Notes under the pieces: generated by a model | The model's database searches: none | What the model saw: only the letters and a program-made list of their open reading frames with translations | Told to the model about the DNA's origin: nothing | Shown: one piece after another, positions 1-6,663 of the stretch | Numbering within the stretch: position 1 is the stretch's first letter | Layout of the letters: each line of letters opens with the position of its first letter | Source: JAIPJA01 sp964390115 | Lineage (GTDB): Bacteria; Patescibacteriota; Patescibacteriia; Patescibacteriales; UBA12465 | Direction of reading: 5' to 3' | NCBI GenBank assembly: GCA_964390115.1 | Contig: CAYMGT010000030.1 | Location: forward strand, 1-10,333 | Length of the DNA: 10,333 nt | Made by a program: the position numbers and the translations under genes

Positions 1-1
1 T

Positions 2-559
2 AATGATGTCAACAAAATAGTAGAATCAGGAGATTTGATTTTAACTGATTCGGCTCGTACTTGGACCGAAAAAGATGGTGTCATCTGTTTCTCAGTTATT
101 TCTGATGGTACTAACGGTGAAGAGTGGATTGCTCGTCTGGAATCTAAAGGCTTTCGTGTTAACAATTATGCTAAAAGCGTTTTACGCTCAAAAAGCTTTA
201 AGACGACTAGTGGTGTTACTTACGAAGTTGCCGTTTTAAAAGGTGAACTTTTCAGTGACAACGAACGTATTACGGGAAACATCAGCAAGGACGCTGAAAA
301 TCGTGAACTTACCGCACCCAATGCCGAAGTTGCTTGTCTTATCAGAGAAAAATATTCTGATAAAGAATTGGAAGCCATGGAGCTTTATTGGATTATAACT
401 ATGCACAACTCGATTAAAGACTCTGACGGCGACCCTAGACTTTTTGGCATTTTTCGTAATGGCCGCGGTTCTTGGCTGTACTCTGACTATGTTCGTCCTG
501 ACAACTGGTGGGATCGTGGCAGCGGGTTCGCTTTCGTTTCGCAAGTTTCTGGCTTTTAG
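2..559 (+). CDS. Unrecognised protein, 5'-truncated by window edge, with lectin-like C-terminal tail
   Basis: The reading frame is open from base 2 to the TAG at 557-559 (185 codons), so the gene probably begins before the window. The only usual start codon in frame is TTG at 35; an AGGAG at 28-32 lies just 2 bases before it, too close for a good ribosome site, so I treat the 5' end as missing. I see no signal peptide or membrane helix in the visible part. The protein is soluble-looking, and its last 40 residues are rich in Gly, Arg, Trp, Tyr and Asp (WLYSDYVRPDNWWDRGSGFA). This resembles the C-terminal part of C-type-lectin folds such as FGE-like or diversity-generating-retroelement target proteins. 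From memory, similar proteins recur in many Parcubacteria genomes as hypotheticals; I cannot check this. Base composition differs from the neighbours (421-480 has 31 G/C of 60). No function is assigned. Confidence 0.8.
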   Translation, partial: NDVNKIVESGDLILTDSARTWTEKDGVICFSVISDGTNGEEWIARLESKGFRVNNYAKSVLRSKSFKTTSGVTYEVAVLKGELFSDNERITGNISKDAENRELTAPNAEVACLIREKYSDKELEAMELYWIITMHNSIKDSDGDPRLFGIFRNGRGSWLYSDYVRPDNWWDRGSGFAFVSQVSGF

Positions 560-616
560 GCTTTAGTTTTTTGACAATTTTAGTTTTTAGACTTTAGTCT
601 TTAGCCCTTATTTTAG
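555..616. repeat. TTTAG repeat with heptamer spacing
   Basis: Seven copies of TTTAG start at 555, 562, 579, 586, 593, 600 and 612. Five of the six intervals are 7, 17, 7, 7, 7 and 12 bases in order, so four are exactly 7, and bases 579-606 form four back-to-back heptamers of the form TTTAGNY (N any base, Y C or T). The run begins at the stop codon of the upstream gene and ends at the foot of the terminator hairpin. The copies are in several frames, so this is not a coding repeat. It may be replication slippage or a degenerate intergenic repeat. Confidence 0.6.
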
Positions 617-652
617 CCTCGAATTACATAAGTAATTCGAGGTTCTTTTTTT
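617..652 (+). terminator. Strong rho-independent terminator
   Basis: A perfect 11-bp stem (617-627 with 632-642, CCTCGAATTAC / GTAATTCGAGG) closes a 4-base loop ATAA. It is followed after TTC by seven T (646-652). The U-tract lies on the plus-strand side, so it ends transcription of the gene finishing at 559. On the minus strand no T-run follows the stem, so it is not an obvious terminator for the convergent operon. Confidence 0.9.
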
Positions 653-748
653 AAATATAGAGATTAAATTACCAACTATTTTTGTCTATTAAACCTAACA
701 GCTAGATTCAGAGAAGAGTCATTAATTCTAAATAAAACTATATTGGAT

Positions 749-1888
749 TTACGACAATTCTAAAAAATTTAGTAAGTTTTTTATATAAGTATCAGAATTT
801 AGACATTTAAATGAGTCTAAATTCTTTTTGTAGTCTTCTATTTCAATAGCTTGAAGCATTTTATTATATAAATCTTTTTCATCTCCAGCCTGGAAACTCT
901 GTCCCCAAAATCTCTCTATTAGTTCAGGACTACCACCTATATTAGATGAGATTATATTAAGTCCCTGTGAAACACCCTCTAAGATAGCCGTAGAGCAGTT
1001 TTCATATATTAAAGATGGGATTATTAAGCAATGACTTTGACTAAGTGTTTCTATAATTTCTTGGTGAGTTAGGTTTTTTAAAAGAATTATGTTTTTATTT
1101 TTCTTGCTTTTTTCTTCAATAAAGTTTAGCAATGGCCCGCTTCCAGCGATAATTAAATTAGCTTTTTGAGTTATTTTTTCAAAAGCTGAAACAAGTAAAG
1201 GCAGACCTTTCTCATCGTCTAATTGACCTAAATATATATAGCTAAAAACAGGGAACTTAGTTTTTTTTAAATTTGTTAAGTTAACTGGATTAAAGGCGAT
1301 GATTTGTTTGGTATTATTAAAAAAACCTTTTTCTTGATGAAGTTTTAATAGCCAAGAAGATGGAGAAATAATTTTTTTAATTGTTTTAAATTGTTCTCTT
1401 TTTATAGCTTGCCAGACTTTAGCCCCGATAGAGTCTATAATCCTCTCCTTGTTAAAAATTATACGTCCGCTAGGATGAAGAAGTTGGATGTCATGTAAGA
1501 AATGAGCTTGTTTTATGTCTAATTTTTTAATTAGCTGGTTAGTTAGAGCACTAAAAGCTGTTAAATTGTGGCTAATTATTAAGTCGGGTTTCTCTTTCTG
1601 TAAAATTTTTTTTAGTTTAATAATTTGTATTAAGTCAATTAGTTTGTATGTATGCCAAAGAATACGACAATGGTAGGGAAATTTACTTAACAAAGAATAG
1701 GCTGAAGGTAAAAAGTAGTTTTTATCAATAATCCGTATTTTTTTAAAACTATTTAAACAGGGGTAGGTGCTAATTACAAAAACTTCGTGTTTTTCTTTTT
1801 CTAAGGCTTTTTTGATGGTCTCAATTACTATCTCAGCTCCACCTCTTTGATATGGTTTATATAAATTATTTAAAATGGTTATTTTCAT
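749..1888 (-). CDS. Family 4 (GT-B) glycosyltransferase
   Basis: This 379-residue protein transfers a sugar from an activated nucleotide donor to an unknown acceptor, probably on the inner face of the membrane. It has the two Rossmann-like domains of GT-B enzymes. The N-terminal domain has a GGAE glycine turn (residues 16-19), an IISHN strand (about 104-108) and an HD pair at 132-133. The C-terminal donor domain has YLGQLDDEKG (219-228), IAGSGP (247-252) and the GT4 EX7E motif, E296 to E304 in YENCSTAILEG, then NIGGSPELI. The ATG at 1888 lies in an ATGA that also contains the TGA stop of the upstream gene, so the two are translationally coupled. It is the last gene of the five-gene minus-strand operon. 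Length is normal for the family. The specific sugar and acceptor cannot be read from sequence. Confidence 0.93.
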   Translation of the reverse strand: MKITILNNLYKPYQRGGAEIVIETIKKALEKEKHEVFVISTYPCLNSFKKIRIIDKNYFLPSAYSLLSKFPYHCRILWHTYKLIDLIQIIKLKKILQKEKPDLIISHNLTAFSALTNQLIKKLDIKQAHFLHDIQLLHPSGRIIFNKERIIDSIGAKVWQAIKREQFKTIKKIISPSSWLLKLHQEKGFFNNTKQIIAFNPVNLTNLKKTKFPVFSYIYLGQLDDEKGLPLLVSAFEKITQKANLIIAGSGPLLNFIEEKSKKNKNIILLKNLTHQEIIETLSQSHCLIIPSLIYENCSTAILEGVSQGLNIISSNIGGSPELIERFWGQSFQAGDEKDLYNKMLQAIEIEDYKKNLDSFKCLNSDTYIKNLLNFLELS

Positions 1889-2997
1889 AATAAAGCATTA
1901 AGCCAATTTTTTTTGGCAATTTCTAAACTATACCTTTCTTCTGCTTCAAGGCGAGCATTAAGTTTCATTTTATAAATGACGTCGGGATTATCTAATAAAT
2001 ATTTTAGTTTATTTTCTAAATCTTTTACATTGCCAGGCAAGGTTCTTAAACCACTTTTTTTACTAAACACAGTTCTAACTCCAGGTAGGTCAGAAGCAAT
2101 AATTGCCGTGGCACAGGCCATAGCTTCTATAATAACCAAGCCAAAGGCTTCATGGCTGTTTGTAGAGGGAAGTAGTAGTATGTCTGCTTTTTGATAAGCG
2201 TTAATTAACTCTTCATTAGACACCTTTTCTAAAAAATTAATTTTGTGAATTATTTTTAATTTTTTTACTAAAGCTTTTAAGCTAACCAAGAGATCACCAG
2301 AGCCAATAATATTTAATTGCCAGTTAGAATTTTTTATATTAGCCAATGACTTTATTAATATATCAACACCTTTAAAATAATGGGCTTTATCTAATCCTCC
2401 CACAAAAAGTAAATTAAAGTTGGCTTTATTTGTTGTTTTAAATTTATTTTCTGCTACAAATTTATTAGTATCAATAGAGAAGGGAATGGCAGTAAATTTG
2501 GTAGTTTGTTTGTGATAGAGTTCTTTTATTTGGCTATTTTTAACATAATCATAACTAGAGACAATAATTTTATCAGCTTGCTGTAAAAGTTTTTTACCTG
2601 AGACTTTTCCGCTAAAGCTGAGTAAGTGTTTTAGTGGACTTAAGTAAGAAATGTCCATGTGGTAAAAAATTATTAATTTAGGACTTCTTTTATTAAATAG
2701 TTTTTGTAAATAGATAATTTCCATAGCACCAAAAAAAGGATAGTGTAAAATAATGATATCAAACTTATTTAATTTAAAAAATAATTGAGGTATAAAAGCA
2801 GCCTGTCCTAAACTAAGAACAGGTTTTAAATAGTGAATATTTTTATCTTTAAGTTCCTTGTTAACTTCTTTAGCTGACGAAAAAGTAAAAGTTTCTAAGT
2901 TTATCTCAGGACTCAGTAATTCTTTTAATCGCCAGGCTGAATTACCAATGCCACCCTTGTAGGGAGGGAATGAACAAACAATTTGAGCAATTTTCAT
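1885..2997 (-). CDS. Family 4 (GT-B) glycosyltransferase
   Basis: A 370-residue retaining-type glycosyltransferase of the GT4 family. The N-terminus has the usual MKIAQIV strand and PPYKGGIGN glycine loop (11-19), and YHMD at 112-115 marks the acceptor-domain interior. The donor domain shows FVGGLDKAHYFKGVD (198-212), IGSGD (231-235), and the EX7E motif E283 to E291 in SHEAFGLVIIEAMAC, then SDLPGVRTV. These motifs are closer to the GT4 consensus than those of its downstream neighbour, and the two differ enough to suggest distinct acceptors, not a recent duplication. It starts at an ATG only 2 bases after the DUF2304-like gene and overlaps the next gene by 4 bases (ATGA). It likely acts in sequence with that enzyme on the same glycan. 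Confidence 0.94.
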   Translation of the reverse strand: MKIAQIVCSFPPYKGGIGNSAWRLKELLSPEINLETFTFSSAKEVNKELKDKNIHYLKPVLSLGQAAFIPQLFFKLNKFDIIILHYPFFGAMEIIYLQKLFNKRSPKLIIFYHMDISYLSPLKHLLSFSGKVSGKKLLQQADKIIVSSYDYVKNSQIKELYHKQTTKFTAIPFSIDTNKFVAENKFKTTNKANFNLLFVGGLDKAHYFKGVDILIKSLANIKNSNWQLNIIGSGDLLVSLKALVKKLKIIHKINFLEKVSNEELINAYQKADILLLPSTNSHEAFGLVIIEAMACATAIIASDLPGVRTVFSKKSGLRTLPGNVKDLENKLKYLLDNPDVIYKMKLNARLEAEERYSLEIAKKNWLNALL

Positions 2998-2999
2998 AC

Positions 3000-3341
3000 T
3001 TATTTTTTATCTTCTTCTTTAGCCTTATTTAAAGTAATAATTCTATTTAGATCAGTTAATTTTTGATCTAAACTTTGAAATTTTAGTCGTAATTTAAAAA
3101 TGAAATAAAATAACATCATTACTGCTAAGTATAGGAGAAAATTTATACCACTACTAGAGAATCCTAGACGTAAAAGGAAGCTATCAATTTGTTTTAAAAA
3201 TAATATAGCTAAAGTCGCTAAAATCCAAAAAACTAACCAAAGACTAAATTCGACTCGATTAATAGTTTTCTTTTTAGCTTGTATTATTAAGCGACTAAGA
3301 AAAAAAATGATAATAATTAAGGCTATAATTTGTTGCCACAT
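3000..3341 (-). CDS. DUF2304-like small membrane protein
   Basis: A 113-residue integral membrane protein with three predicted helices (about residues 5-20, 32-49 and 66-83) and a charged C-terminal tail (about 84-113) that may form a short coiled coil. Size, topology, the WLVFW stretch in helix 2, and the position directly downstream of a DPM1-like glycosyltransferase match the DUF2304 family. That family commonly neighbours polyprenyl-phosphate sugar transferases, but its biochemical role is unknown to me. The GT2 enzyme upstream lacks its own membrane anchor, so an attractive inference is that this protein docks it to the membrane. Four bases separate it from the GT2 gene and two from the GT4 gene. 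No Shine-Dalgarno sequence is seen. Confidence 0.8.
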   Translation of the reverse strand: MWQQIIALIIIIFFLSRLIIQAKKKTINRVEFSLWLVFWILATLAILFLKQIDSFLLRLGFSSSGINFLLYLAVMMLFYFIFKLRLKFQSLDQKLTDLNRIITLNKAKEEDKK

Positions 3342-3345
3342 AGAA

Positions 3346-4011
3346 CTATTGATTTAATTTATTAACAAAAAGATCTTTAAGTATTTTTAAACCAGAGGAA
3401 AATTTTTGCCCAAAGTGATGATAAATAACAGTAATAGGGACTTCCTTGAATCTTAGTTTATTTAAGTGGGTTTTGTAAAGTATTTCACTACAATGTGCCA
3501 TGCCATTGTTTTCAATTTTTATTTTTAATATAGCTTCTTTACTCATTGCCCGGAAGCCATTTTGCGGATCAGTAGTTTTAACTTGTAGAAAAATACGATT
3601 AACTATTCTGGCTAATGGATAAATAATGTAAGTTTTAAATTTAGGTATAGCTGATTTTTTTTCTAAAAATCTAGAGCCAAAAACTATATCGTAGTTATTT
3701 TCTATAATAGGTTTTACTAAGTCATTTATTTCTGAAGCTAGAAATTGACCATCACCATCAAAATGAACTACAAGATCGGCTTGTTTTAATAAAGCATATT
3801 CATTACCAGTTTGCAGTGCTGCTCCTTGACCTCTGTTTATTGGGTGTATTAAAACCTTAGCTCCAGCCTTTTTAGCTTTATAAGCAGTTTCATCACTTGA
3901 ACCGTCATCTATAACTACAACATTTTCTAGATAAAGCTTAACTTTTTGGACTGTTTTGTAAATATTTTTTCCCTCGTTATAAGCGGGAATTATGCAAATA
4001 ATTTTTTTCAT
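3346..4011 (-). CDS. Family 2 glycosyltransferase, DPM1/polyprenyl-phosphate sugar synthase-like
   Basis: This 221-residue GT-A enzyme belongs to the dolichol-phosphate mannose synthase-like branch of GT2. These enzymes move a hexose from a nucleotide sugar to a polyprenyl phosphate on the cytoplasmic membrane face. Visible motifs are IPAYNE (8-13), VVIDDGSSDET (32-42), GQGAALQTGN (61-70), the metal-binding DGDGQ (85-89, carrying DXD), FGSRF (111-115) and DPQNGFR (148-154). It ends soon after the catalytic domain with no transmembrane helices, unlike longer relatives, so it probably needs a membrane partner; the DUF2304-like protein encoded next is the candidate. It is two bases downstream of the pseudo-ATPase gene. 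The sugar could be mannose, glucose or another hexose. Confidence 0.92.
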   Translation of the reverse strand: MKKIICIIPAYNEGKNIYKTVQKVKLYLENVVVIDDGSSDETAYKAKKAGAKVLIHPINRGQGAALQTGNEYALLKQADLVVHFDGDGQFLASEINDLVKPIIENNYDIVFGSRFLEKKSAIPKFKTYIIYPLARIVNRIFLQVKTTDPQNGFRAMSKEAILKIKIENNGMAHCSEILYKTHLNKLRFKEVPITVIYHHFGQKFSSGLKILKDLFVNKLNQ

Positions 4012-4013
4012 TT

Positions 4014-5102
4014 CTAGGGAAAACTTAAAAGATTTTCTACGCCAATTAGACCTAGGTCATATTTAGCTTTGGCGTCATTTATTAAACTAAGACTATTTAA
4101 ATCCTTGTTCTTAAAGGATAAGGTTTCAAAAATACCAATTTCACCTTGTCTACCACTATATAGACATTTAGGGCATCCACTGGAATGTTTAGATTTTTCT
4201 TTTAAATTTGACCAATTATATCTAAAACCTAAATTTTCTAAGTGATTTCTTTCATATTTATTTAAAGCACCTTTTTCTTTACAATAAGGGCAAAGTCTAG
4301 AGACGAATTTTTGACAAATTACTAAACTAATATTATTTTTTAAATCACCAAGTAAATGACTTTGCTTAAGTTTATACAAAGCTTCTAAATTACTACTGCC
4401 TTCAAGCGAACTGATAACAATCTTATTTTCTAGAGCTAAATCTAGTAAAGCTTGGTTTAAATTGTGGTTGTGTACATTATTAATAATTACATCAGCTTGG
4501 TGCTTTTTAACTAGACTAAAAATTTCCTGAGCACTTAAATTAGGTTTTTGAAATAGATCTATATCTAAAGACATTATGTCATTTAAAGGCAGTCTATTAT
4601 TTAAGTTTAAAATTGAGTGAGGTTTATTTTTAAATAAATTAGCTAAGGAAATTATGGTTTTATTTCTATCTGAGGCACTGTCACCTACAACTAAAATTAA
4701 ACCCGATGCTTTATTAGAGAGTAAATGATTTTTTAAATTTTTAAGCTGAAAATGATGTATACCTAGCTGAGAAAGACGAGAATCCTTGTTGCTAGTATTT
4801 TGTAAGATTATAGAATATTTTTTATTTTCTCCTGCTAATCTAGTGAGAAGAACTTCCTTATAGCCGAAACTAGTTTTCTCGGTAAAACTTAAACTTTCTC
4901 CTGAATTTAAGTTTTTACTTTGATTAAGTAGATAAATCTCACTATCTAATTTTTCTTTAGCTCTATTTTGTAAAAGCAAATCTTCACTTTGATCTTGGTA
5001 GAAATCTATACTTAAGCCTTCTACTTGATATGATAAAAAAAATGTTTTTGCCCCCTCCCAAAGAGTTAGATTAATTAGTTTACTTATAAAAGCATGTTTC
5101 AT
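4014..5102 (-). CDS. PilB/GspE-family pseudo-ATPase with intact zinc motif
   Basis: A 362-residue protein related to type IV pilus/type II secretion assembly ATPases but apparently without catalysis. Family landmarks appear in order. Residues about 20-128 fit the N2D domain, ending in LSQLGIHH. GLILVVG (134-140) leads into a ruined Walker A (GDSASDRNKT, 140-149, where the family has GPTGSGKT). The Walker B/catalytic region reads ADVIINNVHN (203-212) where PilB has DPDVIMVGEIRD, so the acidic residues are gone. The His box has become SSLEGSSN (231-238). In contrast the zinc site is complete: C271, C274, C310 and C313, followed by GRQGEIGIFETL (317-328). It is shorter than the usual 500 or more residues, lacking the N-terminal domain. 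It heads the glycosyltransferase operon. A scaffold, or a regulator of an active PilB, are possible roles; both are inference. Confidence 0.85.
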   Translation of the reverse strand: MKHAFISKLINLTLWEGAKTFFLSYQVEGLSIDFYQDQSEDLLLQNRAKEKLDSEIYLLNQSKNLNSGESLSFTEKTSFGYKEVLLTRLAGENKKYSIILQNTSNKDSRLSQLGIHHFQLKNLKNHLLSNKASGLILVVGDSASDRNKTIISLANLFKNKPHSILNLNNRLPLNDIMSLDIDLFQKPNLSAQEIFSLVKKHQADVIINNVHNHNLNQALLDLALENKIVISSLEGSSNLEALYKLKQSHLLGDLKNNISLVICQKFVSRLCPYCKEKGALNKYERNHLENLGFRYNWSNLKEKSKHSSGCPKCLYSGRQGEIGIFETLSFKNKDLNSLSLINDAKAKYDLGLIGVENLLSFP

Positions 5103-5129
5103 AAAAAATATTATATTATTACTAAAGTA

Positions 5130-5158
5130 ATTATAGCATTATTTTTGTATTATTTAAA
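5130..5158 (-). promoter_or_regulatory. Probable promoter of the minus-strand glycosyltransferase operon
   Basis: Read on the minus strand, TGCTATAAT (5138 to 5130) is a perfect extended -10 element. A TTTAAA (5158 to 5153, four of six matches to TTGACA) lies 17 bases upstream. Transcription would start near 5123, leaving about 20 untranslated bases before the ATG at 5102. Those bases are AT only around the start codon, with no Shine-Dalgarno sequence. Confidence 0.65.
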
Positions 5159-5171
5159 AATGTGATAAAAT
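5145..5171 (+). promoter_or_regulatory. Possible promoter of the mraY-ftsW-murG-murC operon
   Basis: TTGTAT at 5145-5150 and the extended -10-like TGTGATAAAAT at 5161-5171 could direct plus-strand transcription starting near 5178, about 36 bases before the ATG at 5214. The boxes are imperfect and the spacing is short (13-15 bases). A second candidate -10, TATATA at 5196-5201, would give an almost leaderless transcript. Both overlap or adjoin the opposing promoter. Confidence 0.4.
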
Positions 5172-5213
5172 CTAATTAATTATAGTTGTTAAAATTATAT
5201 AGTCGTTTAATTT

Positions 5214-5609
5214 ATGAATAAAATTCTTGTTTTTTTAAGAAGAAGAGTATGGCTTTTAAAGCAGGTCTATGGGCCGGTTTATTTAAGGTTGTATTTTTTA
5301 TTAACTTTTTTTCTTAATTTAGCTTTGTTTTTATCAGCGTATTTTATTTATAGTAGTAATAGCGGTCAACTTTTAATATTACATTATAATATAGACTTTG
5401 GAATTGATTTATTAGGCGAACCAATAAAAATTTTTCTTTTACCTTTAGCTGGTTTGCTTATTTATTTAATTAACTTTATTCTGGTTTTTTTCTTTTATAG
5501 AAAGAAAAATTATAGCCTATTTTCGCATTTCTTACCAATAACTGCCCTGTTATTTAATATATTCTTACTTATAGCTATGTTAAGTCTTTATTTAATAAAC
5601 TTTAGATAA
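5214..5609 (+). CDS. Small three-helix membrane protein, unrecognised
   Basis: A 131-residue protein with a basic N-terminus (RRRVWLLK near residues 9-16) and three predicted helices (about 26-46, 71-95 and 104-127). Between helices 1 and 2 is an outside loop with LHYNIDFGIDLLGE (56-69). This slightly recalls the LHYN/HWN-G-D loop of DUF1648-type membrane proteins, but I would not assign it. From memory, similar proteins sit in CPR genomes near cell-wall genes; this is unverified. It is the first gene of the plus-strand operon and ends 1 base before mraY, so it is co-transcribed and probably membrane-localised with MraY and FtsW. No Shine-Dalgarno sequence is present. The start at 5214 is the first ATG after the divergent promoter region. 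Confidence 0.75.
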   Translation: MNKILVFLRRRVWLLKQVYGPVYLRLYFLLTFFLNLALFLSAYFIYSSNSGQLLILHYNIDFGIDLLGEPIKIFLLPLAGLLIYLINFILVFFFYRKKNYSLFSHFLPITALLFNIFLLIAMLSLYLINFR

Positions 5610-5610
5610 T

Positions 5611-6660
5611 ATGCTAGAATTTCAAATCACCAGAATTTTATTATTTTCCACTTTAGCCTTTGTTTTTGCGATTTTATGGACACCACTTTTAACTCATTAT
5701 TTATATAGATATAAACTAGGGAAGTCGATAAGAAATAGTGGAGATACACCCATTTTTTCTAAACTTCATGCTCACAAGGCGGGAACCCCGACTATGGGAG
5801 GAATACTTGTTTGGTTAACACTTTTAATATTTATTGTATTCTTTGCCTTTGTATCTGATATTTTTTCTGATACTTTTTTAGCTTCTTTAAATTTTCTTTC
5901 GCGACAAGAAACGCTTCTTCCCTTAGGAGCTTTAATAGCCACCGCCCTTATAGGGTTAGTTGATGACTGGCTAGACGTTAGAGGTAAAGGTATTTTAGGT
6001 GGTGGTGGTTTGAATATCTTACATCGTTTAGCAATTTTTGCCTTTATAGCCCTAATTGGAGCACTTTGGTTTTATTTTAAATTAGATTGGACAGTTTTAC
6101 ATGTACCTTTTTTAGGGAGTTTTGAGATAGGTTGGTGGTATATTCCTGTATTTATTTTTGTAATTGTAGCTACAGCTTTTTCAGTTAATGAAACAGATGG
6201 TTTAGACGGACTAGCCGGTGGAACCTTACTCATATCTTATGCTGTTTATGGGGTAATCGCTTTTTCTTTAGGTCGTTATGATTTAGCAGTTTTTTGTGCT
6301 GTTATAATCGGCGCTTTACTAGCCTTTTTATGGTTTAATATTAATCCGGCTAGATTTTATTTAGGAGATACAGGTTCTATGAGTCTAGGAGTCACTTTAG
6401 CAGTCATTGCCATGATGACTAATTATGCCTTACTTTTGCCGGTTATTGGTTTAATTTTTGTAGTTGAGTCTTTATCAGTTATTTTACAATTAAGTTACAA
6501 AAAAATTAAAAAAAAGAAAATATTTTTATCTACTCCCATACATCATCATTTTCAGGCTATCGGTTGGACTGAACCTAAAATAGTTATGCGTTTTTGGTTA
6601 ATAGCGATTGTAGCGGCGAGTATTGGAATAGTTTTGTTTTTTCTTGATAGAGGGTTTTAA
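5611..6660 (+). CDS. mraY: Phospho-N-acetylmuramoyl-pentapeptide-transferase MraY
   Basis: MraY moves phospho-MurNAc-pentapeptide from UDP to undecaprenyl phosphate, making lipid I at the inner membrane. The 349-residue sequence is close to the usual length and highly hydrophobic, consistent with about ten helices. Diagnostic motifs are HKAGTPTMGG (55-64), the catalytic/metal Asp pair in GLVDDW (115-120), NETDGLDGLAGG (193-204), NPARFYLGDTGSMSLG (245-260), and the HHH loop in STPIHHHFQAIGWTEPKIV (307-325) followed by RFW. The second motif reads NETDG where E. coli has NLTDG, a variant I believe is usual in CPR. The ATG at 5611 follows the upstream stop by 1 base and ftsW starts 3 bases after its own stop. 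There is no Shine-Dalgarno sequence. Confidence 0.98.
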   Translation: MLEFQITRILLFSTLAFVFAILWTPLLTHYLYRYKLGKSIRNSGDTPIFSKLHAHKAGTPTMGGILVWLTLLIFIVFFAFVSDIFSDTFLASLNFLSRQETLLPLGALIATALIGLVDDWLDVRGKGILGGGGLNILHRLAIFAFIALIGALWFYFKLDWTVLHVPFLGSFEIGWWYIPVFIFVIVATAFSVNETDGLDGLAGGTLLISYAVYGVIAFSLGRYDLAVFCAVIIGALLAFLWFNINPARFYLGDTGSMSLGVTLAVIAMMTNYALLLPVIGLIFVVESLSVILQLSYKKIKKKKIFLSTPIHHHFQAIGWTEPKIVMRFWLIAIVAASIGIVLFFLDRGF

Positions 6661-6663
6661 ATT

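Noticed and set aside
236..544. Minus-strand open frame inside the first gene
   Set aside because: It has no recognisable motifs and lies fully opposite the frame that shows protein-like composition and ends before a terminator.
571..576. Perfect TTGACA -35 box after the first gene
   Set aside because: No acceptable -10 element lies 16-18 bases downstream, and a terminator follows with no plus-strand gene for over 4 kb.
660..748. Possible small gene or RNA between the terminator and the minus operon
   Set aside because: There is no meaningful open frame, stable hairpin or promoter; it is AT-rich spacer, and I see no clear terminator for the minus-strand operon in it.
1976..2194. Plus-strand open frame opposite the second GT4 gene
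   Set aside because: It is antisense to the EX7E region of a clear glycosyltransferase and has no promoter or motif of its own.
6498..6529. A-rich run in mraY as a programmed frameshift site
   Set aside because: The runs encode a basic cytoplasmic loop (KKIKKKKIF) in a frame that continues correctly into the conserved HHH motif. The base bias of the genome explains them.
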